NCBI GenBank assembly: GCA_001599595.1 | Contig: BCHH01000010.1 | Coordinates: forward strand, 475,662 to 539,661 | Source of the DNA: Beverwykella pulmonaria | Taxonomy: Eukaryota > Ascomycota > Dothideomycetes > Pleosporales > Melanommataceae | DNA: 64,000 nucleotides | Direction: 5' to 3' | Shown: positions 10,769-21,064 of the stretch, piece by piece | Position numbering within the stretch: the stretch's first letter is position 1 | Layout of the letters: each line of letters begins with the position of its first letter | Notes under the pieces: generated by a model | What the model saw: the letters and a program-made list of their open reading frames with translations, nothing else | What the model was told of the DNA's origin: nothing | The model's database searches: none | Program-made: the position numbers and the translations under genes

Positions 10769-12310
10769 ATGCGTGGCATCAAGCTCTTCGCGCTATCCTC
10801 AAGTGTGTCATTATTGGTATCAGCGCAATGCCCCGATTACTCGGACTATGCGGGCAAAATCCACGAGCCACTCAGCTCTGGAAAGTATCACCTCGCATAC
10901 CAACGTCCACCTAAAGAATGTCGAACCTTCAAGTCGCAAGACCTTGAAGACACCCTCATACGCATGGGGACCATAATCAAAGACCCGGATCTGTATCGTC
11001 TCTTCCTCAACACCTATCCGAACACACTCGATACGGCCATAAAATGGAAAGGTTATGCTGCAGATAATTCTGGCGAAGAATTGACCTTCATAATCACGGG
11101 CGACATTAACGCGATGTGGCTGCGAGACTCGAGTAATCAGATGCAGAGTTACCTTCCCTTGCTGAGCGCTAGCAGTGACACGAATTCCATCGCGAGTCTA
11201 TACCGGGGCACAATAAACCTCCAAGCAAGATATTTGCTCACATCGCCATATTGCAACTCCTTCCAACCTCCGATAGAAAGCAAGATTCCAATCGCAGAGA
11301 ACCCGAGTGCAAGCCAAGACAAGGTGTTCCCGGTCTACTCCAACAAAACCGTCTTTGAATGTAAATACGAGCTCGACTCCCTTGCCGCATTCCTTGAGGT
11401 CTCCACAAACTACTACGACGCTACGGGTGACTTGGCCTTCTTCGGAAAGTTCAAATGGGTGCAGGCTGTGGAAGCTATAATTAAGGTGGCTTCGGATATG
11501 ATGACGCCAACATACGGCGACGATGGGGCAGTTCTTACGAGCCCCTACACGTTCAGCCGTCTCACGACACGTGCGACCGAGACTCTCGCCAACGACGGTT
11601 TGGGGAATCCAACTGCCAATGGAACAGGCCTGATACGAAGCGCCTTCCGCCCCAGCGACGACTCGACCATCTTCCAGCTCTTCATTCCAGCCAACATGAT
11701 GTTCAGCACTTATCTTGCGTCAGCTGCAGAAATCATAGCCAAGCTCGACACCTCTATCTCGGCGTCCCTCGCAGCGACAATGAGAAGGCTCTCAAATTCG
11801 CTACGCGATGCAATCGAGGCCCACGGTACGGTCACGCACCCCAAATACGGCAAGATCTACGCATTTGAAGTCGATGGCTTCGGCGGCGCGACAATCATGG
11901 ATGACGCCAACATCCCCTCTCTCTTATCCGCGCCCTTCCTCGGCTACCCTGTCGACGTAGAAACCTACAAGAACACTCGGGCACTCGCCCTTAGCGCCTC
12001 GAATCCCTATTTCATGCGTGGTCCCGTGATTAACGCAGTTGGAGGCCCACATCAAGGACCGGGCATGGCATGGCCAATGGCTTCTATTGTACGAATTTTG
12101 ACCAGTGGCGACGACGATGAGATCAAGGGGGAATTGGGCCAAATTCTGTCGAGCACAAATGGCCTAGGCCTCATCCACGAGAGTGTCAATAGCTTTAATG
12201 TGTCGCATTGGTCGAGACAATGGTTCTCGTGGGCGAATGGGCTCTTTGGACAGATGATACTGGATTTGGAGGGCAGAAAGCCGGAGATACTTAAGACGAG
12301 CTTCCAGTGA
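10769..12310 (+). CDS. Secreted GH125 exo-alpha-1,6-mannosidase
   Basis: Single exon, 513 residues, the usual length for fungal GH125 (formerly DUF1237). Residues 1-19 form a signal peptide ending at VSAQ, so the enzyme is secreted or wall-bound. GH125 enzymes remove alpha-1,6-linked mannose by an inverting mechanism on mannan or N-glycan stubs. The family signature GDINAMWLRDSSNQ is at about residues 111-124, and conserved segments PVYSNKTVFECKYELDS, RSAFRPSDDSTIF, VDGFGG and WPMASIVR follow in order. Several N-glycosylation sequons are present (for example NKT, NGT, NVS). The gene is intronless and divergent from a Zn2Cys6 regulator. The short C-terminal tail has no anchor signal. Confidence 0.92.
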   Translation: MRGIKLFALSSSVSLLVSAQCPDYSDYAGKIHEPLSSGKYHLAYQRPPKECRTFKSQDLEDTLIRMGTIIKDPDLYRLFLNTYPNTLDTAIKWKGYAADNSGEELTFIITGDINAMWLRDSSNQMQSYLPLLSASSDTNSIASLYRGTINLQARYLLTSPYCNSFQPPIESKIPIAENPSASQDKVFPVYSNKTVFECKYELDSLAAFLEVSTNYYDATGDLAFFGKFKWVQAVEAIIKVASDMMTPTYGDDGAVLTSPYTFSRLTTRATETLANDGLGNPTANGTGLIRSAFRPSDDSTIFQLFIPANMMFSTYLASAAEIIAKLDTSISASLAATMRRLSNSLRDAIEAHGTVTHPKYGKIYAFEVDGFGGATIMDDANIPSLLSAPFLGYPVDVETYKNTRALALSASNPYFMRGPVINAVGGPHQGPGMAWPMASIVRILTSGDDDEIKGELGQILSSTNGLGLIHESVNSFNVSHWSRQWFSWANGLFGQMILDLEGRKPEILKTSFQ

Positions 12311-15065
12311 GCACATATGGGGTATATGGATGCGTGATTTGGCAATTTTGCATTCGTGAATGCATTTCCTTGAGTATATGCATCAATACTGCTCCATCCT
12401 TGTCTTTTTAAATTTAAGGTCTGTTAAATGATGACGTGATATCCTCGCTTCCTATATCTTCCTACCTATCGACCTTAAGGAGGCACATCTTTTGTTAAGA
12501 CAATAACAGCGCGCCATCACGTGCCTGCACGGCATAGGCTGCAGATATCTTAGCTCGTGAAACGGTTAGACTCAACCGCTTCATGCGGCCATTACATGGA
12601 CACTAAAGCATTTCAAAGGAAGGAACATGAAAGAGGAGCATGAAGGCTAGGCAAAAGCCTCGATGCAATCCAAGTGCGAAGAAGCTGCGCAACTAATCTA
12701 GATAGCGGAAAGGAAAATGAATATCCTCAGAGACTGTTAGTTGATGTGACGTTGACTTAGTCAATGTGCTACCATTTTGGCTCGGGTCAGGTTTCGACTT
12801 GCGGTTGTGGGACGCGCGGGATGTGGGACGAGGTGACGCGTTCGTGGGACGGGGAGGACGAGATGAGGTCTGGGAGTAGTATGATGGTGAGGGGCCGCTT
12901 AGTGTTGTGTGATCCCATGGGCTGAGTGTCATTAATCCGTAGGGGAAGGACGATGGCGAGGTGTCGGCTTAGGATGAAGGTCTCGGGAAGACGTGGGGCG
13001 GACCGAGACCGAGAACGACGTCTATATTTTTATTTTTATGACTGTGGGCCTGGTTCGAGCGTGCTGAAGTAAGTCTAGCCGTGTAACAGAGATATCGTTC
13101 GCGAAGTCCTGTTGTAGTAAGCCGTGCGACATGTTCTTTTATTCTTCGAATCCCTGATCTATAAGAGAGTTTCGTTGCGGACGTTGGTATATGATTAAGT
13201 ATTGCTTTACTGAAACTGTAACGATAGGAAATTGCATGTCATATGTATCTCCACTATACTCGAGATGAAAGGATAGCTCCTAAAGGAGCTGAGGCCACTA
13301 GACAGCGCCATTGCGTGGTCTCCCTCAGAGTGAGCATGTCGAACTTCGACATGACGTTATCTTGCCTAACTTCCTGGCTGTCTTGTCTAAATGAAAGATC
13401 TCACAAGCTGACCAAGCGGTCATACAGGTCTAGCCTAAGTGTGCAGTTCGCGCAAGTACCTTCGCTGATGCGGAGTAGCCATGCCATGGTGCCTCCAAGC
13501 GCTTCTCATGACGGCAGAGCGCCGTAGCGCAGCGGTTGCTGAATTCGGCGCGCTGCCAGCCCATCGTACATGGCTTCTCGTCTCTCCTTTTTCCTGAACA
13601 GCGAGTCGTAAAATGGTTCGATAGCGGCGTTCCTTTTCCCAATGTATAGCTGCGGCGCAGCGAGCGTGTAGGTGGCATAAAGTTGACAGGCGACTGGCGG
13701 TTTCAGGTGGCGCAGGAGGAGGCGGACGCATAACCGTGCATGAAGCTGATGGAGCTGGTCTTTGCCGTGTGAAGAGAATTGTCCGGACACCGGCTCCTCT
13801 CCACGAAGAGCAAAGACACGCAGCTGTGCGAATAGAATTGGTGTTGTGCAGGCCCGAAGCCCCGCTGAGCGTAAACCCCGCTCTTGATAGACGGCAACAT
13901 CGCCGCATCATCGGGATCTGGATGCATGTGCAACGATCTCTTGCCGAGCGCATCTTGGTAAGGACGCCGCTATTCCGCTTAAGGATAAGCGCCGTCGATC
14001 GAGTCAGGGCAGCAAAGCGCCTTGGGTCGCCTCTGGTCCTGCCATTGGCTGGAGCTGGCAGGGATGCTCTTGTCATGGGAGCTGAGAATCAGAACCAGCG
14101 CCCAGGTCGAAGTCTCTCTCATCCTCCTTCGTGGGACTACAACAACACAGCTTCCTGCCATGTTCCCTTCGATGGCGTGCGGCTGGGGCGCACAACGTGC
14201 GGCCGCGGCCCACGTCCATCACACACAGAGAAACAGCCCGGACAAGCTGACTACAGCTCCTCGTCCACGGCTAGTCGTTCGGCGGTCTGGAAATGAGTAT
14301 GCTTCTCGCCTCCCCACAATGCGCCGTTTGCAGCCAACGAACACACATCGTGAAGGCGCTGGCGCGTTTGAGGCTTCGGTTGCCAATAGCCTCCTCCACC
14401 ACTCCCATCGAAGCTTGCCTTTTCCTTCCAGACCAAGGACAATCGGCCCACTAGTCGACGCCGCCTTGTGGACTAAAACTTGACAGTTCCATACATATCA
14501 ATTCCATCTGCTTCCCTGCCCGCTCTTCCTTCTTTCTTCTCTTCCACACCACGCTACACAGTATTTGCTGCTTCTTGGGTCCCTCTGTGCTATCGTGTTT
14601 CACATAAGACACATTCTGTCTATCGAGTCCACCTGCATTAAGCGCCCCGGCCCCATTCTCCTTTCATACTAAGCCCACGTCCTCTCCAGCGCCAATCGCA
14701 CCAATCTCAGACTCCCATATTTTCGGGAGACACCCCGGTCATCCACAAAGTCCCCTCTACACGCTCGAGGCACCAAGCATTTTCCTTTTGGCGCTCATAG
14801 TCACCATTTCGAATCCAATCTGCATCGTCTCTCGTCAGCCTCGCCCCAGCGTCACTGCGCACAGCTTATCTTGTTTCATACTGCCGTCTTCCAATCGCAT
14901 AGACGCGAATCAGTCATCTCAGGTTGGTCCTCGGCTGTCCTCAAACATGCGTGCACGCTAACTGAACCCCAACAGCCGATCCAACATGTCTCTCTATTTT
15001 TGACTTGTTATATGCAAAACGACAGGGACTAAAGAGATTAAACGCCTTACGGCCTTAGAGCCGCA
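12311..15065. other. 2.75-kb intergenic region with long 5' leader
   Basis: No certain gene. At 12693-12932 on the minus strand a Ser/Pro-rich 79-codon frame carries an in-frame 39-base possible intron; it may be a small hypothetical gene but support is weak. The 13.4-14.3 kb part has many overlapping Arg-rich open frames on both strands, which is typical of chance frames in GC-rich DNA. From about 14460 the sequence becomes pyrimidine rich and is best read as promoter and leader of the glycogen-binding protein gene. Confidence 0.45.
14923..15003 (+). promoter_or_regulatory. Leader intron and five-codon uORF
   Basis: A 53-base intron-like segment (14923-14975) has GTTGGT, a CTAAC branch sequence and CAACAG, and would be spliced from the leader of the glycogen-binding gene. 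Right after it, 14986-15003 is a five-codon upstream ORF (ATG to TGA) that would be read before the main start at 15066. It may lower translation of the main frame; that is inference. Confidence 0.45.
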
Positions 15066-17175
15066 ATGCTGCCTTACATTAAACCCCCAGGCCGGCCCGA
15101 TACTCTGGCAATGGCTTCTACCACGCTAGTCACTTTCCTCTTGTATGTTCGCCCCTCTGTGCCTCTCATTCTCCTTGTGTAACTCAATTCTCCTCATAGC
15201 GACTGTCCCTCTGCAGTTCGAAGTGTAGAACTGCTTGGATCTTGGGATAACTTCTCCAAGTCTTATAACCTGACAAGAGATCGTCGGAAAGGTCCTGGTA
15301 TCTGGTCAGGGTGCTATACGTTTGCAGACATTATCTGCGACGGAGACGTCGAAAATATTGGTGGGATGAGAAACGGCGCACTGAAGATGGGAGGAACCTA
15401 CTGGTACTATGTAAGCCAACGACACGACTGCCATCGAGTTTGTTGCTAATTCTCTGCAGTATAAGGTGGACGATGACGAAGAGCGTCATAACCCGTCGGT
15501 GCCGTCGACAACCATGTGTCCTTTACTTCCTGGCCAACGTCTCAACGTCCTCGAGGTTCCAATGGAGTCGAGGAGCTGCAGCAACTCTGAAAGTCCTGAT
15601 GTCTTCACACGCAACCCACAAGACAAGTTCCAAACGCCAGTGCCTCCGAAACCTCTCCCTTCCCCTCGACTCGGAGATCTCTGCATAGAGTCTTATACCG
15701 TTCCAATGCACCCACTCCGAGGAAGTCCACGGTCAGCTACGTATCCCCCAACTGACCGATCAATGTCAAGTGGATTTGAACGACATGCTCGAAGCGCGTC
15801 ATCTACATCACCGCAGCACTCAAGAGGGGCTGTATTCACCGAATTCAAGGGCTTGAAAGACAGGCTGGTAGCCTCAAAGAGGTCAGCATCTACTAGCCCT
15901 CGACTACCAACAGGCGTGAGGGAGCTGCAGATAGGAGCGCCAATCCTAGTCAGTACTACCGCCGAGGATGTGAATCTTGTACCGTTATCACGAACTTCGG
16001 CATCACTGCGAGTTCCCCGGACACTATCGCCTCAACCATCCTCTAATACGGCCAATATAAGGAGAGAGTTCTCACCCCTTGGATCACATCCAATTGATCC
16101 TCCTCAGGATTTTGATTTTGGCTTTTCAAAACGTGCTTCTAGTGATGAGAAGCGGTCGTCTAGGCATTCCCGGTCTCGAACATCATTAACTGTTACCGCA
16201 CCCGAATTCAAGTTGAGCACTGGACGTGCCAGGGCCAATTCCGCTGACACTAGGCGGACACGGCATTATCTCTCGCCCAACGAGCCCTGGGTCTCATCTC
16301 CGAAACCTCATCAAAGCTTCGACAAAGAAGTCGAGCCAGCGCCCGTGCTGCAGGGGCCCTCTGCGTTGCTTGAGCCTCCATCTTCAGCCGACCGTCCATC
16401 TTCAAGCCATGGTGGTGACCGAAGCCCATCATTACGGAGGTTGCCACTCGACAAGGACAAGGATCTTCCACCTTTGCCTCGATATCTGGTTCCCGCCCCA
16501 CTATTCGCGTGCAACAGCACTGCTCCAAGCCCAGTCTTGGCACAAGGCGAAGACGAGCAAGTGCTAAAGCAAGAGCAAGACCTGGAGCCGGAGTCGGAAT
16601 TGGAGCAGGAGCAAGAACTCGATCTGAAGAAGGAAGCCGAGATCCGCCTGGTCACAGAAATGCGCGGCCACTTCTCTACCTGGACCACCGAATCTTCCGC
16701 ATTCAGCTGCACGACCACAGACGAAGACGCCGTTCACTCGCCCACCTTCAGCTCCCTCACCAGCGACTCCAGTGACATGAGCGGATCCCCACAATGCGTG
16801 TTCGGCCCCTTCACGCACGGCGACCAAACCTACGCTCTCGCCGACAAAGATATTGAAGATGGGTCATTCCTTTCCTCGCTGTCTTCCTCGCCACCAAAGC
16901 TCCAACTCGACCCACTCCATATTTCTACATTCGGCCCAAGTATCCTCACAATGGATGTGAGGTTGGAGGACGAGGCTCCTCGCAGACAGGCCAAGTGTTA
17001 TGGCCTCGGGTTCCAGGGCTATAGTCTCCCTGAAGATGAGACAGAGAGCCAGACTACTATCACGAAGGTCACCAGTCACGAAGGACCGGCGATTGCGAAT
17101 GGAAGGGAGTCGTCCGTCAGTCATCTAGAGAAGCTGATGAGTGAGTTTGGATATTTGGGTGATGCTGTGCTGTGA
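15066..17175 (+). CDS. Protein with AMPK-type glycogen-binding domain
   Basis: CDS join(15066..15142,15200..15410,15460..17175), 667 residues. Residues about 24-96 form a carbohydrate-binding module like that of AMP-activated kinase beta: a VELLGSWDNFSKSY segment, then GIWSG and GGTYWYYYKVDD, the last crossing an intron. Tryptophans in GSWDNF and YWYY are the expected sugar-contact positions. The remaining 570 residues are disordered, Ser/Pro-rich, with many SP and TP sites and an acidic Gln/Glu-rich stretch near 375-400, which suggests a phosphorylated regulatory protein. Both introns (57 and 49 bases) have GT and AG ends. In the family such domains target proteins to glycogen; the role of this tail is unknown. 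Not an enzyme: no catalytic domain is present. Confidence 0.8.
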
Positions 17176-18425
17176 GCACAACACGCCCGCGCCGGGATCT
17201 GATCGACTGCTTCACGCCTTTTACATCACACCTTCGACTTCTATCCAATATTACGCTACAGTCTACGTTGCGTTTGAAGCATCTTCAGTCTGACCTACCT
17301 AGGCAGTACCGTGTTCTCCGACTTCAACAACTAGTATACTCTTCACACTTTTACGAAACTACATATTAGAGGCATCGTTCATATCCGACCACAATTTCTG
17401 CCCCACCTTTCTCTCGGTTCAGATGCGAATCAAACCGCAGCGAGTAATGATTAATTTAGCGACGGCGTTTTGGAGGCTTACTTGTTGGCTTTTTACGCCA
17501 TATACCATATACATCTCCTTCTCGGCGAAAATACGTCAAGGCGTTGGGTTTCTTTTGTCCATATCGGGTGTCTGTGCTTCACATGTACATGCTTTATTAT
17601 ACATATGATATGAGAATAAGGGAATGGATATCACGATATCGATGGTCTGAGACCTCAGCTATGCATTTATATACCTGCCTACGAGGTATGATAGCAACCG
17701 ACATAACAATGTGTTTTGTAGCAATGCGAATGTCCCTATGGATATTGTATCTGCAAATAATTACCATGTTACACAAACGTGACTCAACCGTGCTCTTGCA
17801 CATGTGCAAGAGTTTGCTTTTTTGGTCTATTCATAACTCTTGGGAGTTTCGTACTCACCACTTTCCATTGTTTAATAAGCATAGTTAACGAGTTGAATTG
17901 AGGCATATGAACGGCAAAGGGAACGGATATACGTTGGCAAGTTGAATTTGCTAATCACGTTTTGGTGTATGATGCTTGCCTAATAATCCATTCTGCAAGG
18001 TCGTTTCCCAGCAAGCATTTGTTTTCCTGCTCGCAAACCTACGTACAGTGCTAAAGCATGGCTTCTCGGATAGAACAACCGGAATGCATCAAGATATCTG
18101 CCCTAAATCTAGACCTAGTCGCAGAGCGAGGGGAATGAATCATGTCCTTCTGTCCTGCTGTATTTAACTAAGAGTCGTGTTGCTACTAATTGTAGAATCT
18201 ACGATGGTGTTTTTGATGCCTGAGCCCGAGTCCTGAGCTGGATAATTAATTAGCGTACATTCCTCCCTGTGCCACGCACACACAAAAATCAAAGTTAGAT
18301 CCGGCGCCCTTCTACGAATACGCCGCCCTTCCACCAAGCCGGGTAAGGACGGTTGTCTATACCTGATCTGTGTGCTGTATATAGTTATTTTAATTCTCAA
18401 ACCACTCCATCGATCACAAAAATTG
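17176..18425. other. A/T-rich intergenic region
   Basis: 1.25 kb between the glycogen-binding gene and the tRNA gene. It is visibly richer in A/T than the genes to the left. Short open frames at 17423-17608, 17544-17888 and 17976-18167 have no splice signals or recognisable domains. No repeat or RNA gene other than the following tRNA is seen. Confidence 0.4.
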
Positions 18426-18562
18426 GGGCCGGTAACTCAGTGGTAGAGTGGAAGACTGCAGTTCTCATTTCAGCTTTCTTTAAGTCACCGGTTCGAGTAA
18501 GTCATTACTTGAGAGACACGCAACATGACATGTTCTAATTGAAGCAGCTCCGGTTCGGCCCT
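18426..18562 (+). tRNA. tRNA-Cys(GCA) with two introns, one in the T loop
   Basis: Acceptor strand 18426-18432 (GGGCCGG) pairs with 18555-18561 (TCGGCCC, one G-T pair); position 73 is T, as in cysteine tRNAs. D arm 18435-18449 has stem ACTC/GAGT and loop AGTGGTA. Anticodon stem 18451-18455 (GAAGA) is followed by CTGCAG with anticodon GCA at 18458-18460. A 14-base segment, 18462-18475, sits at the canonical 37/38 intron position; then T and TCTTT close the arm. Variable loop 18482-18486. T stem ACCGG 18487-18491 and CCGGT 18550-18554 pair perfectly, but the loop is split by 18497-18547, 51 bases starting GTAAGT and ending CAG with CTAAT nine bases from the end. Removing both segments gives a 72-base tRNA with loop TTCGACT. 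It may be active or a pseudogene; the exact fit argues for a real second intron. Confidence 0.8.
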
Positions 18563-18568
18563 GTCAAA

Positions 18569-18575
18569 TTTTTTT
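18569..18575 (+). terminator. RNA polymerase III T7 terminator
   Basis: Seven T residues begin seven bases after the tRNA discriminator base. This is the normal position and length for a polymerase III stop, and supports the tRNA gene being a transcription unit. Confidence 0.75.
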
Positions 18576-18846
18576 GGAGGTTTGTAAGAGAAAGGCCAGG
18601 AGAAAAAGTGACTGATAGGTATAAATAACTATTGCAAGATCTGTGTTGTATCTGCTTTTTTACTTTCCGCGCCTCTACTTGCAGCAATCTCTATATAGCT
18701 GCACAACTAAGGGCTAGGCTTTTTGTGACAAGGGCGTTCAGACACGTCTATTTTCTATGGTTACGCCAGACCTGTTGCCCTTCTACTGTGCTACAAAGTC
18801 TTGTATGCACGTAGCTCGGCCTCAACCCAAATTTTTGCTCACTCTA

Positions 18847-20711
18847 CTACCTTAGTGAAATGCCTTCATCCGCGCCACCATCCGCAGCCCCTTCATCGTC
18901 AAATCCCGCTTCCTCGCCGTCGCCATCATCTTCACCAAGTGCAAAGCGCATAAACTTTTCGTTCTTCGCCTCCGCTGTTCACATGTTAACACCCAGTCTC
19001 GGGGTTGTTGAAGAATCAGGATGGAAATAAAATCGGAAGACTTACTTCCCCACTCGACGACCTGTCCATCTTGAACCTCGCAGTCTTTAAGCACCGTCTT
19101 ATCGTCGCCCTTGGACGGGCCTCCCTCAATCTTGCACCGTCGACCTAGAATGCAGTCTGTGAGTTGTGCGTTGGGTCCCACTTCGACATTATCCATCAAT
19201 AAGCATCGTAGCAGCCGTGCGCCCTCGCTGATCTTGCAATTCGCACCGATAACCGACTCTTTGATGTTGCATTTCTCCTCTACGATGACGTTGTCGGCGA
19301 GCAGCGAGTTCTCGGCTTCGACACGGCACTTTTTAGGAATCATGCGCTTATGTGCTACCTTTGCTTGGTGCGCGAAGGGAGACGCAGCGTCTTTGCCTAC
19401 TTCTTCGATGGAAGGGAGTTTGGCGAGGCGGAGAGATACGGTGAGGAGGAGGTGGGCGGTGTCGACTCGCCGGATGAGGGGCTCGGTCGGCGCTGAGGGC
19501 TGGACGTATGCTAATATGGGAGGAACTGTCAGTTTCGCTTTGGAGGCGATTGATTTGGCGGCGTGCTGTGGGAGATTAGAATGTGCGACTCTTGACGCGA
19601 GCAGCGTTGGCGCTGCCTCAGCGCTGTCTTGCCCGCCGACCCATGTTGTGCTGTATCTTGACACATCGATTTCGTCCTCGACCACCTGGGATCCAGAGTC
19701 GCTTTCTGAGCTCTCTGGGCCATGCAAAATCTCTCGGAGACCAAGTTTGTCGCCCAGTCCGTGTTGCCATCCTGCCTTTGCCCACCAACCCAGCACTTCC
19801 TCGCTAACGCTTTCGAATGCTTCATTCTTCTTGATCATCTCGATGACCCAGTACGGGAAGAAGTAGATGTGAGCATCGCGGTGTGTACTGAGCATCTTTA
19901 TGCGGCCGTGCTTTCGAATGAGTGAATGCCGAATGGGGAGACACTTCTTCGACTCTGTGATGTCGTTCAAGGTATCCGTTGGCACGGAGTAGACGAGGTT
20001 CGATATGTTGAGTCGCAACGAGTCGGCAGGCGGGGGCACAATCGGAGTCGGAAGCGGTGTTGTTGCGATGAAGTCGGTCTCTTCACCCTTTACACTGCCT
20101 TCACTTTTCGTTTGGTACCACACTCCGAGCCCCCCCCTCCGGCCCAGTCTCTCACCGCCCACGCCTAGTGGCAGCTTCCCCGCACTCCTCATGCCCCCGC
20201 TGGCTGCCCCGAGTCCCGCTTCCTGGACCATCCACGCGTCGAGCAATGCTGTGCCGTCCAATTCGCAGACGATGTCGCAAGGGAGGACGATAAAGTCGCC
20301 TGTTATGGCCGATTGAACCTCTGGTAGTCGAAAGAGCTCGCCGGTTCCTGTCTCGTGCGTCAGGTCCTTCGGCGCAAGGACGGTAGGCTTCGGCGCGGGC
20401 AGCGACGTGAGGTGAGGATTCTGTGACATGGCGGCTTCTATGACCTTGAGCGATTCGGGAGGCGTTACGATTGTGATGTCTGTTCATCCGTCCTGTTAGC
20501 GTACGAAGCGCACCGCAAAGTGGGTTCCCATGCCTGTGACTCCCATGCGGTAGCACCATTCCAGCGGATACCAGACCATGGGCCGGTTCGCAATCGGCAG
20601 GAGGGCTTTCGGCGTGTCTTGCGGCGCGGAAGTAAAGGTGCTGAAGGAAGCCCCAGGCCCGCACAGGATGAGCGCCTGGAAACCCGGCGTGGGCAAGGTA
20701 GCGTGAGGCAT
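18847..20711 (-). CDS. gcd1: Translation initiation factor eIF2B subunit gamma
   Basis: CDS complement(join(18847..18974,19046..20479,20534..20711)), 579 residues, like yeast Gcd1 (578). eIF2B is the guanine-nucleotide exchange factor for eIF2, the target of stress control of translation. Residues 1-150 are the nucleotidyl-transferase-like fold: FQALILCGPG, then KALLPIANRPMVWYPLEW, and FIVLPCDIVCELDG. Residues about 420-530 are the left-handed beta helix with repeated VIVEEKCNIKES / CLLMDNVEVGPNA turns. The end TEAKNEKFMRF plus an acidic tail is typical of the gamma subunit. The first intron (20480-20533, 54 bases) must start with GC (AG|GCATGG) to keep the conserved VTDITIV segment in frame; the second (18975-19045, 71 bases) is GTAAGT...ACAG. 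The gene is divergent from the Pex22-like gene. Confidence 0.9.
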
Positions 20712-21064
20712 GGTGCCTGTGAGAGCGAATCTTTTTGTGGGCCCAATTGGGTAGTATTTGATCGTATTAGTCTGCTGGCCAACAGCAAGCGCGTTATTGA
20801 GCAATTCGGGTTCTTTGCAGGACAAGCAGGCAGATTGTGGGGGTGGATGTGGTAGAGTCAACAGCCCCGCCAAACCTTTACCACAGCAATGACTCGTCGC
20901 GATTCCTCGGCTGCACGTGCCTCGTTGGAACGACAGGGGCAGCTCCCAGCCACTCATTCACAACAACACCAGCCGCTCTCCGCACGACGCTGCCGCTCTC
21001 ACACACACCCCTTCCTACGAACACGTCCAAAGACCAGGACATGAATTGAGGCTCGCCGCCAAAT
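20712..21064. promoter_or_regulatory. Bidirectional promoter of gcd1 and the Pex22-like gene
   Basis: 353 bases separate the two divergent start codons, so a compact shared control region is expected. It contains TGGGGGTGG-type G-rich blocks near 20836-20845 and an A/C-rich stretch leading into the rightward start. No TATA box is seen. Confidence 0.5.

Noticed and set aside
12693..12932. 79-codon Ser/Pro-rich frame on the minus strand as a gene
   Set aside because: A possible 39-base in-frame intron is below the usual size here and nothing is recognised; left as a note in the intergenic entry.
13435..14296. Overlapping open frames of 213 codons (minus) and 186 codons (plus)
   Set aside because: They overlap each other in GC-rich DNA, are Arg/Ser/Pro rich, and show no domain or splice signals; best explained as chance frames.
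18462..18475. Reading the anticodon-loop segment as ordinary tRNA sequence
   Set aside because: Without removing these 14 bases the anticodon stem and variable loop cannot form; it fits the canonical 37/38 intron.
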